From positions 32,591 to 96,590 of the forward strand of contig NZ_JAAHGO010000033.1 in NCBI RefSeq assembly GCF_010672455.1: 64,000 nt of DNA, in the 5' to 3' direction. The DNA is from Okeania sp. SIO2C9 (lineage in GTDB: Bacteria > Cyanobacteriota > Cyanobacteriia > Cyanobacteriales > Microcoleaceae). This document shows, one piece after another, positions 35,672-44,614 of the stretch (within the stretch, counting starts at the first letter, position 1; each line of letters starts with the position of its first letter). The notes under the pieces are model-generated. The model did no database searches, was not told the origin of the DNA, and saw nothing but the letters and a program-made list of their open reading frames with translations. The position numbers and the translations under genes are program-made.

Positions 35672-36832
35672 ATGCAAGAATTATTAATCGCCATATTTAA
35701 CGGTATAAGTATTGGTTCAGTCTTACTAATTGTCGCTCTAGGATTAGCCATTATTTTTGGACTAATGGGAGTAATTAACTTAGCTCATGGTGAATTAATG
35801 ATGTTAGGTGCTTATACTACTTTCGTAGTTCAAAATATTTGTAATAGCATAGGTGAACCTATTTCTAATATTTATATTTTTTTCGCCATTCCTATTGCCT
35901 TTATAGTCGTAGCGATCGCTGGTTTAATTTTAGAAAAAGGGGTGATACGTTTTCTCTATGGCAGACCTTTAGAAACTCTATTAGCAACTTGGGGAGTTAG
36001 TCTGATTTTGCGTCAATTTGTCCGCAGTGTAAATGGAGTCTTAATTATTGGCATAACAGTTTTTTGTCTGTTTTATTTTGGCAGTCTTTACTTCCTCAAA
36101 AAACGTCGCTATGATTGGGAAAAAATTAAAAATTTAGCAAGAGTAATTATTTGTTTCCTGTCTTTAGCGATCGCTACTACTTTGGGATTTTTATTCACAA
36201 GTCCTACCTTAACAAAACCTTGGTTTAGTTCTAGAAATGTTGATGTTACTGCCCCTGTTTGGTTACAAGGTGGATTACCTATTGGTGAGTTTCAATTACC
36301 CTATTCTCGGATTTTTATCATTATATTAACTGCCATAAGTTTGCTAGGTATTTACTTATTTTTGAATAAATCAAATTGGGGTTTAAGAATTAAAGCTGTT
36401 ACCCAAAATAGAAGTATGAGTGCTTGTTTAGGTATCTCAACAGACCTAGTTGATGCTATTACATTCTCTTTGGGTTCGGGGTTAGCTGGAATTGCTGGTT
36501 GTGCAATTACATTATTAGGTTCAGTCGGTCCAAATACAGGGCAAAATTATATAGTAGATGCTTTTATGGTTGTGGTAGTTGGTGGGGTAGGTAATTTATT
36601 TGGTACTGTTATTGCTGCTATGGGAATTGGCATTACAAATTATTTGATTGGTTCAGGAACTATAGCTTTAATTTTGGGAAATATAGAAAGTCTAAAATTT
36701 TTGACTGACTTCTTCAATTTCTTGGCAACTACCAGCATGGCAAAAGTAACAGTATTTGCTTTAATTATTGTCTTTTTACAAATTAAACCAGCAGGACTAT
36801 TTCCACAAAAAGGTCGAGGAGTTGAGTTATAA
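35672..36832 (+). CDS. urtB: Urea ABC transporter permease UrtB
   Basis: 386 aa, LivH-type inner-membrane permease with about 8-9 hydrophobic spans. The start MQELLIAIFNGISIGSVLLI and GLMGVINLAHGELMMLGAY are the hallmark of UrtB/LivH, and VVVVGGVGNLFGTVIAA with GPNTGQNYIVDAFMVVV are typical of the C-terminal half. It pairs with UrtC to form the urea channel, powered by UrtD and UrtE. A pyrimidine-rich microsatellite (CTTCTTCCCTCTTC) lies directly upstream and no good Shine-Dalgarno precedes the ATG. An extra hydrophilic segment around residues 147-160 (KKRRYDWEKIKN) fits long cyanobacterial UrtB. Confidence 0.92.
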   Translation: MQELLIAIFNGISIGSVLLIVALGLAIIFGLMGVINLAHGELMMLGAYTTFVVQNICNSIGEPISNIYIFFAIPIAFIVVAIAGLILEKGVIRFLYGRPLETLLATWGVSLILRQFVRSVNGVLIIGITVFCLFYFGSLYFLKKRRYDWEKIKNLARVIICFLSLAIATTLGFLFTSPTLTKPWFSSRNVDVTAPVWLQGGLPIGEFQLPYSRIFIIILTAISLLGIYLFLNKSNWGLRIKAVTQNRSMSACLGISTDLVDAITFSLGSGLAGIAGCAITLLGSVGPNTGQNYIVDAFMVVVVGGVGNLFGTVIAAMGIGITNYLIGSGTIALILGNIESLKFLTDFFNFLATTSMAKVTVFALIIVFLQIKPAGLFPQKGRGVEL

Positions 36833-37314
36833 ATTCAAAATTCAAAAGTCAAAAGTCAAAAATATGGAGCTATAAAGTTAAAAGTTAAAAGTCAAAAATA
36901 TGGAGTTATAAAGTCAAAAGTTAAAAGTTAAAATAATTTCTAACTGAGGAGATAAATATTTTTTGCTTGTTCCCTATTTGTCGCCGTGGTACACCTAAGA
37001 TAAATTCAAAAGTGAACAGTTAACTGTTAACAGTAATCTCTAAATATCAATGCCAAACTGGTAAGAAAAAATGATTGATTCAGAAAAAAGCTGACAATAA
37101 TCAAAATAAAAAATACAGTATTACAACGTTTTTTATGATTAGTAGACTATAAAGTAGGGACTTTGCATCCAACGTCCCTACAGGGTTGTCATACCAAATT
37201 ACCCTTAGTCCAGTAGGGTACATTAATGAAATGTAATGCACCATACAATAATAAAAGAAACAAGAAAGAAGGCGATCGCTCTATGATTCCAAGAGAAAAA
37301 CCAAAACCAAAAAA
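36833..37314. other. Intergenic region downstream of urtB
   Basis: Short direct repeats of AAAAGTCAAAAATATGGAG(T/C)TATAAAG at 36855-36920, then unremarkable AT-rich DNA. CCAGTAGGGTACATTAATGAAATGTAATGCACCAT (37211 on, in part) shares AATGTAA(C/T)GCACCAT with 63481-63495. No gene. Confidence 0.5.
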
Positions 37315-37545
37315 TCAAGTATTTTTCCAAAAATTATTCCTGGAATACTGACGCATTTGTTCAATAATTTCAGGATATTTATCCAAATATTCTAATGATT
37401 CTAAAGGCGGATAAACTACTCTATCTTTCCTTTAATTTACTTTATCAACATCAGCAGAAAAAGCTTCATCATCATCTCGATGAGAGAAAACATAACTTTT
37501 TAACTCTTGAGAAGTCATAGTTTGAAAATCAGGTTTTTTATTCAT
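37315..37545 (-). pseudogene. DUF6887-like small protein, one nonsense codon
   Basis: The minus strand reads MNKKPDFQTMTSQELKSYVF, SHRDDDEAFSADVDKVN, stop (TAA), then RKDRVVYPPLESLEYLDKYP and EIIEQMRQYSRN in the same frame. This is the pattern of the small acidic DUF6887 proteins of cyanobacteria (MTxxELRxYVLxHRDDxEAF, then YPPL). Probably inactive unless the stop is read through. Confidence 0.5.
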
Positions 37546-37551
37546 TTGCTC

Positions 37552-37640
37552 TATTCACCATTAGCTTTAATTTCAATCTCAATATCTTCCTCAATTAACA
37601 TAAATATCTTCTTACTACGCTTATCTAATCCGATCGAGTT
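37552..37640 (-). pseudogene. C-terminal fragment of the partner of the DUF6887-like gene (DUF6888-like)
   Basis: RSKKIFMLIEEDIEIEIKANGE then a stop, directly upstream of the DUF6887-like start, as in intact DUF6888/DUF6887 pairs. Only the last 20-odd codons survive. Confidence 0.35.
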
Positions 37641-38109
37641 ATACCAAATTCAAGAAAGATTATTACAGTAAAATATAGATGCTTAAAGGAATTGAAAAAT
37701 ATTCACTGTTTATTTCTTATACCTACCACCTACCACCTAACACCTAATACCTTGAATAGCCAATGTAGCAATATTTTTTGAAAATGGTATTAATTGGTAA
37801 ATAAAATCTCGTTCCCCAGGAAAATAGGATATAACATTGTAAGAGTTGTACTTGTGTAGGAATAATTGTTCCTCCAAAAATTGAACAAATAATACAGCAG
37901 GTTCCAGACTAATGTGGTACAACTAACAAAATAAATATTTTTTCCTTATTCCCTATTCTACTGAACTAAAACATCTAAAATCGTACATTACAACGGGTTG
38001 TTAAATACCTTTCACATTCTAAATTTTCGCATTAAATACTCATCTTATAAATTCTGCTACCCATCTTAGTATTTGCCATTCCCTACTCCCTATTCCCTAC
38101 TCCCTAATT
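37641..38109. other. Intergenic region upstream of urtC
   Basis: Low-complexity TACCACCTAACACC and TTCCCTACTCCC stretches and AT-rich DNA. The minus-strand ORF at 37737-37922 lacks family features. No promoter motif stands out. Confidence 0.4.
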
Positions 38110-39255
38110 ATGAATATGATTAAAAATAAACATAATAAATTATTAATTCAAATCGGCATAATAGCAGCAATAACTTTAATCTTTGCCATCATAATGCCAT
38201 TAACTTTACCAGGATTTAGACTGAAATTATTAGGGCGTTTTCTATCTCTAGCAATTGTGGCTTTAGGCATAGACTTAATCTGGGGTTATACTGGCTTATT
38301 AAGTTTAGGTCATGGCATATTTTTTGCATTAGGAGGTTATGCCTTAGCAATGTACCTCAAACTACAATTGCCAGAAGGAGAATTGCCAGAATTTTTCACT
38401 CTTTATGGTGTAGAAAAACTTCCCCTATTTTGGCAGCCTTTTCACTCTTTTCCTCTGACAATTTTAGCAATTATAATTTTGCCTGCTATTGTGGCAGCAA
38501 TTCTCGGTTATCTAGTATTTAAAAATAGAATTAAAGGAGTCTACTTTTCCATACTTACTCAAGCAGCTTTACTGGTATTTTTTAACTTTTTCAACGGTCA
38601 ACAAAAATTAATTAATGGTACAAACGGTTTAAAAACAGACACAGAAAAATTTTTCGGTATTTTAGCAGGGTCTGACCAAGCACAATTAATCTTTTATGAA
38701 GTAACAATTATTAGTCTTATCGCCACTTATTTAATTTGTCGTTGGCTAACAAGTGGCAGATTTGGTCGTCTATTAATTGCCATTAGAGACGATGAAACTA
38801 GAGTAAGATTTTCTGGATATAATCCTACAGAATTTAAAGTTTTAGTATTTGCTATTTCTGGAGCCATTGCCGGAATTTCTGGAGCATTATATACAGTTCA
38901 AAGTGGCATTGTTACTCCTAGTTATATGGAAGTAGCTTTTTCAATTGAAATGGTTATTTGGGTAGCAGTAGGAGGTAGAGGAACTTTAGTCGGTGCAATT
39001 ATTGGTACATTATTAGTTAATTTCGGACGTACTTTTTTAAGCGAACAATTTCCTCAAATCTGGTTATTTTTCCAAGGTGCATTATTTTTATTAGTCGTGA
39101 CAATATTACCTAATGGAATAGTTGGTTGGTGGCAAGAATATGGTTGGCTAAAGTTACGATCGCTCCTGGGTTTATCTCAGCCACTTATGACTTATCCTAA
39201 TGTAGATAAAAATCCAGAAGTTCAGCTAGAAAAGGAACAACTAGAAAAAGAATAG
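38110..39255 (+). CDS. urtC: Urea ABC transporter permease UrtC
   Basis: 381 aa, LivM-type permease, second half of the urea channel with UrtB. About 9-10 hydrophobic spans. Diagnostic segments are LGIDLIWGYTGLLSLGHGIFFALGGYALAMYL (in part residues 53-84), RIKGVYFSILTQA, GRLLIAIRDDETRVRFSGYN (the EAA-type cytoplasmic loop) and WVAVGGRGTLVGAIIGT. The C-terminal tail ends with a duplicated acidic LEKEQLEKE. A MITE begins immediately after its stop. Confidence 0.93.
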   Translation: MNMIKNKHNKLLIQIGIIAAITLIFAIIMPLTLPGFRLKLLGRFLSLAIVALGIDLIWGYTGLLSLGHGIFFALGGYALAMYLKLQLPEGELPEFFTLYGVEKLPLFWQPFHSFPLTILAIIILPAIVAAILGYLVFKNRIKGVYFSILTQAALLVFFNFFNGQQKLINGTNGLKTDTEKFFGILAGSDQAQLIFYEVTIISLIATYLICRWLTSGRFGRLLIAIRDDETRVRFSGYNPTEFKVLVFAISGAIAGISGALYTVQSGIVTPSYMEVAFSIEMVIWVAVGGRGTLVGAIIGTLLVNFGRTFLSEQFPQIWLFFQGALFLLVVTILPNGIVGWWQEYGWLKLRSLLGLSQPLMTYPNVDKNPEVQLEKEQLEKE

Positions 39256-39257
39256 TT

Positions 39258-39429
39258 AGGGTTTGCTGAAAAAGTATTTTTTAAGGAGTAGGGGAGAATT
39301 TTTTTGCCCAACTATGCGCTAAAAATGCTAACTTTTTGAGCATAAAGAGCTGAAAATAATGTATTTTTTAAATGCCTAAGAAGGCTATAACCTTTATCTG
39401 GCAATTGTTTGATATTTAATCAGCAAACT
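39258..39429. repeat. MITE copy, AGGGTTTGCTGAAAAAGT end
   Basis: Starts AGGGTTTGCTGAAAAAGT three bases after the urtC stop and ends TTTAATCAGCAAAC. It shares CCCAACTATGCGC and AAGAAGGCTATAACC with the copies at 30466 and 50448. The right terminal repeat is incomplete. Confidence 0.7.
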
Positions 39430-39629
39430 ATAGCAATCAGGAATGAGTTGTGGGAATTGAGATGTTACTTAAAAGTATAGAATATAGCAATTATTATATT
39501 CATATGATATGTTTTTTATTCTTCTCTGTTCCCTTTTTCCTGTTCCCTGTTCCCTGTTCCCTAAAAGTTTTCAATATCTCACAACTCAAATAATATTGCT
39601 ATATGATTAGGTTTAGATGAGGTAATAAA

Positions 39630-40379
39630 ATGATAAAAAAAATTTTAAAAATTAAAAATTTAACAGTTAGTTTTGATGGTTTTAAGGCTCTAAATAATCT
39701 CAATTTTATTATGAATGTTGGTGAATTACGAGTTATTATCGGTCCCAATGGAGCGGGAAAGACTACTTTTTTAGATGTGATTACTGGCAAAGTTCAACCA
39801 ACAACAGGAAAAGTTTTCTTTAGAGGTAAGAATTTAATGAAAATTCCCGAACATAAAATAGCTTGTATGGGAATAGGGCGTAAATTTCAAACACCTAGAA
39901 TATATCTAAATTTAACTGTTAGAGAAAATTTAGATTTAGTTATTAATCGCCATAAAGGAGTAATTGCTACTTTATTTCGTAAAGTTCCTTCCGCAGAAAT
40001 TAGAAGTGTAGCTGGTTTATTAGAAACTATAAATTTAGTAGGAAAAGCAAATATTAAAGCAGCTTTTTTATCTCATGGTGAAAAACAACGTTTAGAAATA
40101 GGTATGTTAGTTGCTCAATCTCCCGACCTATTATTAGTAGATGAACCCGTAGCTGGTTTAACTGATGAAGAAACAGAAAATATAGGTTCTCTTTTGTTAA
40201 ACTTAGCTGCCAGTCATTCAATTATTGTCATTGAACATGACATGGAATTTGTGCGTCAAATAGCCAAAAAAGTAACTGTTTTACATCAAGGTTCTGTACT
40301 TTGTGAAGGAACTATGGATGAAGTGCAGAATGATGCAAGAGTTATCGAAGTTTATTTAGGATCTGTTGAAAAAAATTGA
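39630..40379 (+). CDS. urtD: Urea ABC transporter ATPase UrtD
   Basis: 249 aa LivG-type ATPase. Walker A GPNGAGKTT (38-46), Q-loop GRKFQTPRIY, signature LSHGEKQRLEIGM, Walker B LLLVDEPVAGLT, and H-loop IVIEHDMEFVRQ are all intact. LSHGEKQ instead of LSGGQ is characteristic of UrtD. It energises UrtBC with UrtE. About 375 bp from urtC, the gap being filled by a MITE; a TnpB insertion follows 20 bp after its stop and separates it from urtE. Confidence 0.93.
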   Translation: MIKKILKIKNLTVSFDGFKALNNLNFIMNVGELRVIIGPNGAGKTTFLDVITGKVQPTTGKVFFRGKNLMKIPEHKIACMGIGRKFQTPRIYLNLTVRENLDLVINRHKGVIATLFRKVPSAEIRSVAGLLETINLVGKANIKAAFLSHGEKQRLEIGMLVAQSPDLLLVDEPVAGLTDEETENIGSLLLNLAASHSIIVIEHDMEFVRQIAKKVTVLHQGSVLCEGTMDEVQNDARVIEVYLGSVEKN

Positions 40380-40401
40380 GGTGCGTGAATGAAGTCAGAA
40401 G

Positions 40402-40660
40402 TTGACACTAAACAACTGGCTCAGGATTTGTCGGTATTGGTATAACAGAATGTTAGGAGAACGTTTTAACTGGTGGGAGCAAAACAGATGTCCTATAAAT
40501 GCTTGTCCTCTAATTTCTCATTTACCTCAATTAAAAGACAAACCAAATTACTATAACCAGAAAAAGCAATTGCCAGAATTGAAAAAGGCTATAGTAGAAG
40601 TCAAACACTCAGGGGAGCATCTGGATTTTTCCCAAGTTTATTCAACAGTTTTGCAAGATG
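40402..40660 (+). pseudogene. N-terminal fragment of a tnpB of the same family as that at 9189
   Basis: NNWLRICRYWYNRMLGERF, WWEQNRCPINACPL and QLKDKPNYYNQKKQLPELK match the start of the 9189 copy (GERFSWWS*NRCP, PQLRDNPDYYSQKR). The first dozen residues are missing. It is cut at YSTVLQDV, where the second tnpB begins, so it was interrupted by that insertion. Confidence 0.75.
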
Positions 40661-41954
40661 TATGGATGTCAGCAAGAGTTAATTAAAATTCCCGAAATTA
40701 TTCCGTTTTTAGAATACTTATGTACCACGGCAAATAAACTCATTAATTGCGGGATTTATTTAGCTAGACAATGGTATTTTAAGTTGGGCAAGATACCGGG
40801 CAAATACAACTTAGAAAAGAAGTTAAAGTCCAATAGTAATTATCAGTTTTTATATTCTCAAGCAGCACAACAAACTCTTAGAGGTGTAGCAGAAGCATTT
40901 AAGTCTTATCAAGCACTTTCTCAGAAGTATCTCAAAGGAGAATTAACTGATAAACCCCAACTACCAAAATATCGCAAAAAGGGAGGAATGGGAGTTATAA
41001 CTTATCCTAAGCAAGCTTTAAAGCTGAAAAATGGTCAAGTTAAAGTACCTTTGGGAAGAAAGGTTAAAGCAGCATTTAAAGTTGATAGTTTTCTCTTAGA
41101 TTTCCCTAGTAATCTTGAGTTTAAAGAAATCAGAGAAATTAGAATTTTACCTCGTAACTTCTGTTTTTATGTTGAATGGGTTTATGAGTTAAAAGCCGAT
41201 CTGCCTCGGCTAGATAAAGCTAAAGTTATAGGTATAGACCACGGAGTTGATAATTGGTTAAGTTGCGTCTCTAATGTAGGGACAAGTTTTATCATTGATG
41301 GTAAACACCTGAAGTCAAAAAATCAATGGTACAACAAACAAATAGCTACAATTAAAGATAATAAACCCCAAGGATTTTGGTCAAATAAATTAGCGCGCAT
41401 AACTGAAAAACGCAATAGGCAGATGCGTGATGCTGTTAACAAAGCAGCAAGATTGGTGATTAATCATTGCCTTAAATATGGAATTGGCCGAATAGTTTTT
41501 GGTTGGAATAAACGACAAAAAGATAGTATTAATATCGGCGCAAAAAATAACCAAAAGTTTGTACAAATCCCCACGGCTAAACTCAAAGAAAGAATTATTC
41601 AGTTATGCGAATTATACGGCATAGAGTTTATTGAAACTGAAGAATCGTATACCTCGCAAGCTAGTTTTTTAGATGATGACTTCTTGCCAAACTATGGTGA
41701 AAAACCCGGAAGCTGGAAGCCGTCAGGCAAGCGAATTAAGCGATGCAGCGCGGTCTTGGGGGTTTCCCCCATGAGCGACTGCATCAAGACAACGAGGACT
41801 CTATCAAACTAAAAACGGTTTGTTAGTTAATGCCGATTGTAATGGCGCAGCTAATATCCTCAAAAAAGTAGCGGCAACTTTAAGGTTTTCCCTTAAAGAA
41901 GTCAGTAGAGGCAGTTTGATCATGCCTTTAAGAATCCAGTTTTGGATTGCTTAA
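40658..41954 (+). pseudogene. tnpB: tnpB of a second family, frameshifted by a 52-bp insertion
   Basis: Starts MYGCQQELIKIPEI, a standard N-terminus of this family, and is open to 41739. RuvC-I GIDHGVDNWLSCV, the DGKHLKSKNQWYNKQ segment and the RuvC-II-type strand GIGRIVFGWNK are kept. A 52-bp palindromic element at 41740-41791 breaks SGKRIKRGLYQTKNG and shifts the frame; the true end continues as LLVNADCNGAANILKKV to TAA 41952-41954, carrying RuvC-III (NADCNGAANI). Without that element the gene would be intact (about 415 aa). Sited between urtD and urtE on the same strand. Confidence 0.85.
41740..41791. repeat. 52-bp palindromic insertion element
   Basis: GCGATGCAGCGCGGTCTTGG, GGGTTTCCCCCATGAGCGAC, TGCATCAAGACA. 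Outer arms GATGCAG/CTGCATC and an inner GGGG-TTT-CCCC hairpin. It is G+C-rich in an AT-rich gene and lies exactly at the frame break. The same sequence type is, to my recollection, very common in marine Oscillatoriales genomes. Confidence 0.75.
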
Positions 41955-42234
41955 GAATCCCCGTACCTTTAGGTCGGGGAGTATCAATATTAGCTTTAAT
42001 TTTCTTTTGATTAACATGAATCCTTGTTGGTGCTTGCCGTAGTCCTTTACACCAAACTCCTCGAGGACCTCTTTTACCTGGTATAACATCAGGCATATTC
42101 TGATATAGAGGAATTCGCCAGAATCTTTTATGCTTATCAGCCCCTTTGATTCTACCTTGAGCAAGAAGCACTCTAACTCATTGACAACAAATACCTAACA
42201 AAAAAGCTGCTTCTCTAGTTCCAATGATAGTCAT
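41920..42234 (-). pseudogene. Helix-turn-helix (excisionase-like) protein, one nonsense codon
   Basis: MTIIGTREAAFLLGICCQ then TGA then VRVLLAQGRIKGADKHKRFW, RIPLYQN and KRGPRGVWCKGL, PTRIHVNQKKIKANI. The first part is a MerR/Xis-like winged helix (REAAFLLGI...RVRVLLAQGRI-GA), a type common as stand-alone proteins near cyanobacterial tnpB genes. A single stop in the recognition-helix region interrupts it; translation from within (GTG/TTG) is possible. It converges on the tnpB pseudogene. Confidence 0.6.
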
Positions 42235-42297
42235 TTTTACTCTAGCACTATAGTTTTTACTTTATTAAAATATAAAATCAAAAAACATCAAAAAATT

Positions 42298-43050
42298 ATG
42301 AATTTTAATCTACCCAATCAAGCTGGACAAAATCAAATAAATCATAGCACCTTACAAGTATCTAATATAAATGTATTTTATAGAGAAAGTCATATTTTGC
42401 GCAATGTTGATTTAAGCGTGAAACCAGGAGAAATGGTATGTTTAATCGGTAGAAATGGAGTGGGCAAAACAACATTACTCAAAACAGTAATGGGACTACT
42501 CAGGCCACGGACAGGAAAAATTAATTTATGGGGTCAAGCGATCGCCACTCTCCGACCAGACCAACGCGCTCGACTAGGTATTGGTTATGTACCCCAAGGT
42601 AGAGAAATTATACCCAGATTAACAGTCAAAGAAAATTTATTGCTTGGTTTAGAAGCCAGAAAAGAAAATAGAAAAGGAAAAAATGAAATACTCGAAGAAA
42701 TATTTGAATTATTTCCTGTTCTAAAAACAATGTTATCTAGGATGGGAGGAAATTTGAGCGGTGGTCAACAACAACAATTAGCGATCGCTCGTGCATTGAT
42801 GAGTAAGCCAAATTTACTTTTGTTAGATGAACCGACCGAGGGTATTCAACCTTCTATTATTTTAGAAATAGAAACTGCGGTGAGAAATATTATTAAAAGT
42901 AGAGGTATTTCTGTTTTATTGGTAGAACAACATCTCCATTTTGTGCGTAAAGCAGACCGATATTATGCAATGCAAAAAGGAGGAATTGTGGCATCAGGAA
43001 ATACTACAGAATTAAGTCAAGAAGTAATCCAAAGGTTTTTAGCAGTTTAA
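42298..43050 (+). CDS. urtE: Urea ABC transporter ATPase UrtE
   Basis: 250 aa LivF-type ATPase, the partner of UrtD. Walker A GRNGVGKTT, Q-loop GYVPQGREI, signature LSGGQQQQLAIARAL, Walker B LLLLDEPTEGIQP and H-loop VEQHLHF are intact. The N-terminal 20 residues (NLPNQAGQNQINHST) are longer than usual; M at 42298 is the only upstream ATG. It completes the urt set but sits 1.9 kb from urtD, so it probably needs its own promoter or read-through from the transposon DNA. Confidence 0.93.
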   Translation: MNFNLPNQAGQNQINHSTLQVSNINVFYRESHILRNVDLSVKPGEMVCLIGRNGVGKTTLLKTVMGLLRPRTGKINLWGQAIATLRPDQRARLGIGYVPQGREIIPRLTVKENLLLGLEARKENRKGKNEILEEIFELFPVLKTMLSRMGGNLSGGQQQQLAIARALMSKPNLLLLDEPTEGIQPSIILEIETAVRNIIKSRGISVLLVEQHLHFVRKADRYYAMQKGGIVASGNTTELSQEVIQRFLAV

Positions 43051-43129
43051 TATCAAACCTGTTTCCAGTTTCTTCTTGGCAAATAAACTTGCCAAAAAAG
43101 GAACTATAATCTATCACAAATATTATGTA

Positions 43130-43207
43130 TAGATATGGAGAGGAGTCTAGTTGACACTCCGCAGGATAAATCCACGCGAATTCTTAAACCGAATAAATTT
43201 GCCGGGA
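43130..43207 (-). mobile_element. Right end of the tnpB element at 43208
   Basis: GTTGACACTCCGCAGGATAA (43151 on) with ATCCACGCG and a second GGGATCAATCCACGTC direct-repeat-like block, adjoining the tnpB stop. The inverted counterpart at 10672-10699 shows this is a conserved terminus. Confidence 0.55.
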
Positions 43208-44483
43208 TCAATCCACGTCAAATTTAACCCTTAATGGCATAGTCAAAGATGCCTCTAGTCTGTCTGGGATAAAGCCATTCAGGTTACTTTTTAATCCAAT
43301 ATTTGCTGCTCCATTGCAGTCAGCATTAATCAATTTATTTTCCTTAGTTTTGTACAAACCACGTTTGATTCTTTTGCCACTAAAACTATATTCAGTTGAA
43401 TTATGAGCTTGATTTACAGGTATATTGTCTCTATCCAAAAAACTAGCCTTGGATGTGTAAGACTCCTCTTGTTCCAAATAAGTTAATCCATATCTTTCAC
43501 ACATAGCTTTTAACTTTAATCTCAAACTATAGTGTGGTATCTGTACAAATTTTTGATTAGTTTTTTTGCCTAAGTTGATATCTTTTTTGATTCCGGGATT
43601 AACACCTACAACAATTGTAGATATTTGACTTTTACTACACCAGTTAATGAGATATCTAACTGCTTTATTCAGATAATCCCTAACTTTATTGTTTCGATTG
43701 ACTGTAATGTTAACCTGTTTCTTGGTCAACCCTTTAATACCTTGTTTATCCTTTAATGACTGTAATCTAGCATTTTCCTTGTTGTACCACTGGTTGATTG
43801 ATTTAAGTTTTCTTCCGTCCAAAATGAACGACGACCCAGTATTTGATATACAGGTAGCTAAATTATTTAAACCAAGATCTATACCTAAAGCTTTATCAGT
43901 TTTCTTTGCTGGTTGTGGTTCAACTTCAGTAATAAATTCTACTGCCTCCTACGGAAGAGCTACGCTTTCAAAAAACCTAGCATCATATCTAGGAATTACC
44001 CTAACTTCCTTCAGGTTTTTATCTATTAATCTATCTGGAAAAGGGATTTTTACTTCCCCATACTCAGACTTAAATTTCCTAGACATTGGGATATTAAAAT
44101 ATCTATCTTTGACGATAATTCGAGGTATAATCAAAGGAAAATACCCCTCTTTATTTAAGTATCTAGGCATTCGTATTTGTTCAAAGCGATACAGCCTCTC
44201 ATTGGCAGCTTTTATTAAGTTAAAGAACGACCTAAAAGACCTATCAACAACTTTTAATATTTGTTGTGCAATATCGGTTTGAAGTAGCTGATAATTTTCA
44301 TTATCTTTACAGTTATGATAGTTGGATTCATATCTGAGGTATCCGCCTTCTTTGAAATAGAACTGTCTCACAGCAGTATTGCCCTACGTTGTACATATTT
44401 TTGGATAATCTGCACAACTGTCTGAGAGCTTTAAACTCTTGAATGGACAAGTTCCTAATTTTGTTTTTTTGGGTCAGATACAT
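43208..44483 (-). pseudogene. tnpB: tnpB of a third family, two frame breaks
   Basis: Read from MYLTQKNKIRNLSIQEF (ATG at 44483), with a shift near 44372 (YCCETV to FYFKEGGYLRYESNY), then a short insertion carrying TACGGAAGAGCTACGC at about 43950 that breaks RVIPRYDARFFE. The remainder has RuvC-I (GIDLGLNNLA, 43885 region), DGRKLKSINQWYNKENA, STIVVGVNPG and RuvC-III (NADCNGAANIGLKSN). Family length and order of motifs are otherwise complete, so the breaks are recent. Inserted between urtE and a lipoprotein gene, convergent with urtE. Confidence 0.85.
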
Positions 44484-44614
44484 TTCAACTATTATCGCCA
44501 TATAATAAGCGAAAATAGTTATGAAAGGCAATACTTAAACAACAGATTAAAACCTGTCAGTTAGTTTTCATCCAGGCGTTAAAACGGACTGGTTTCCCAC
44601 GTCCCTAAATTTTT

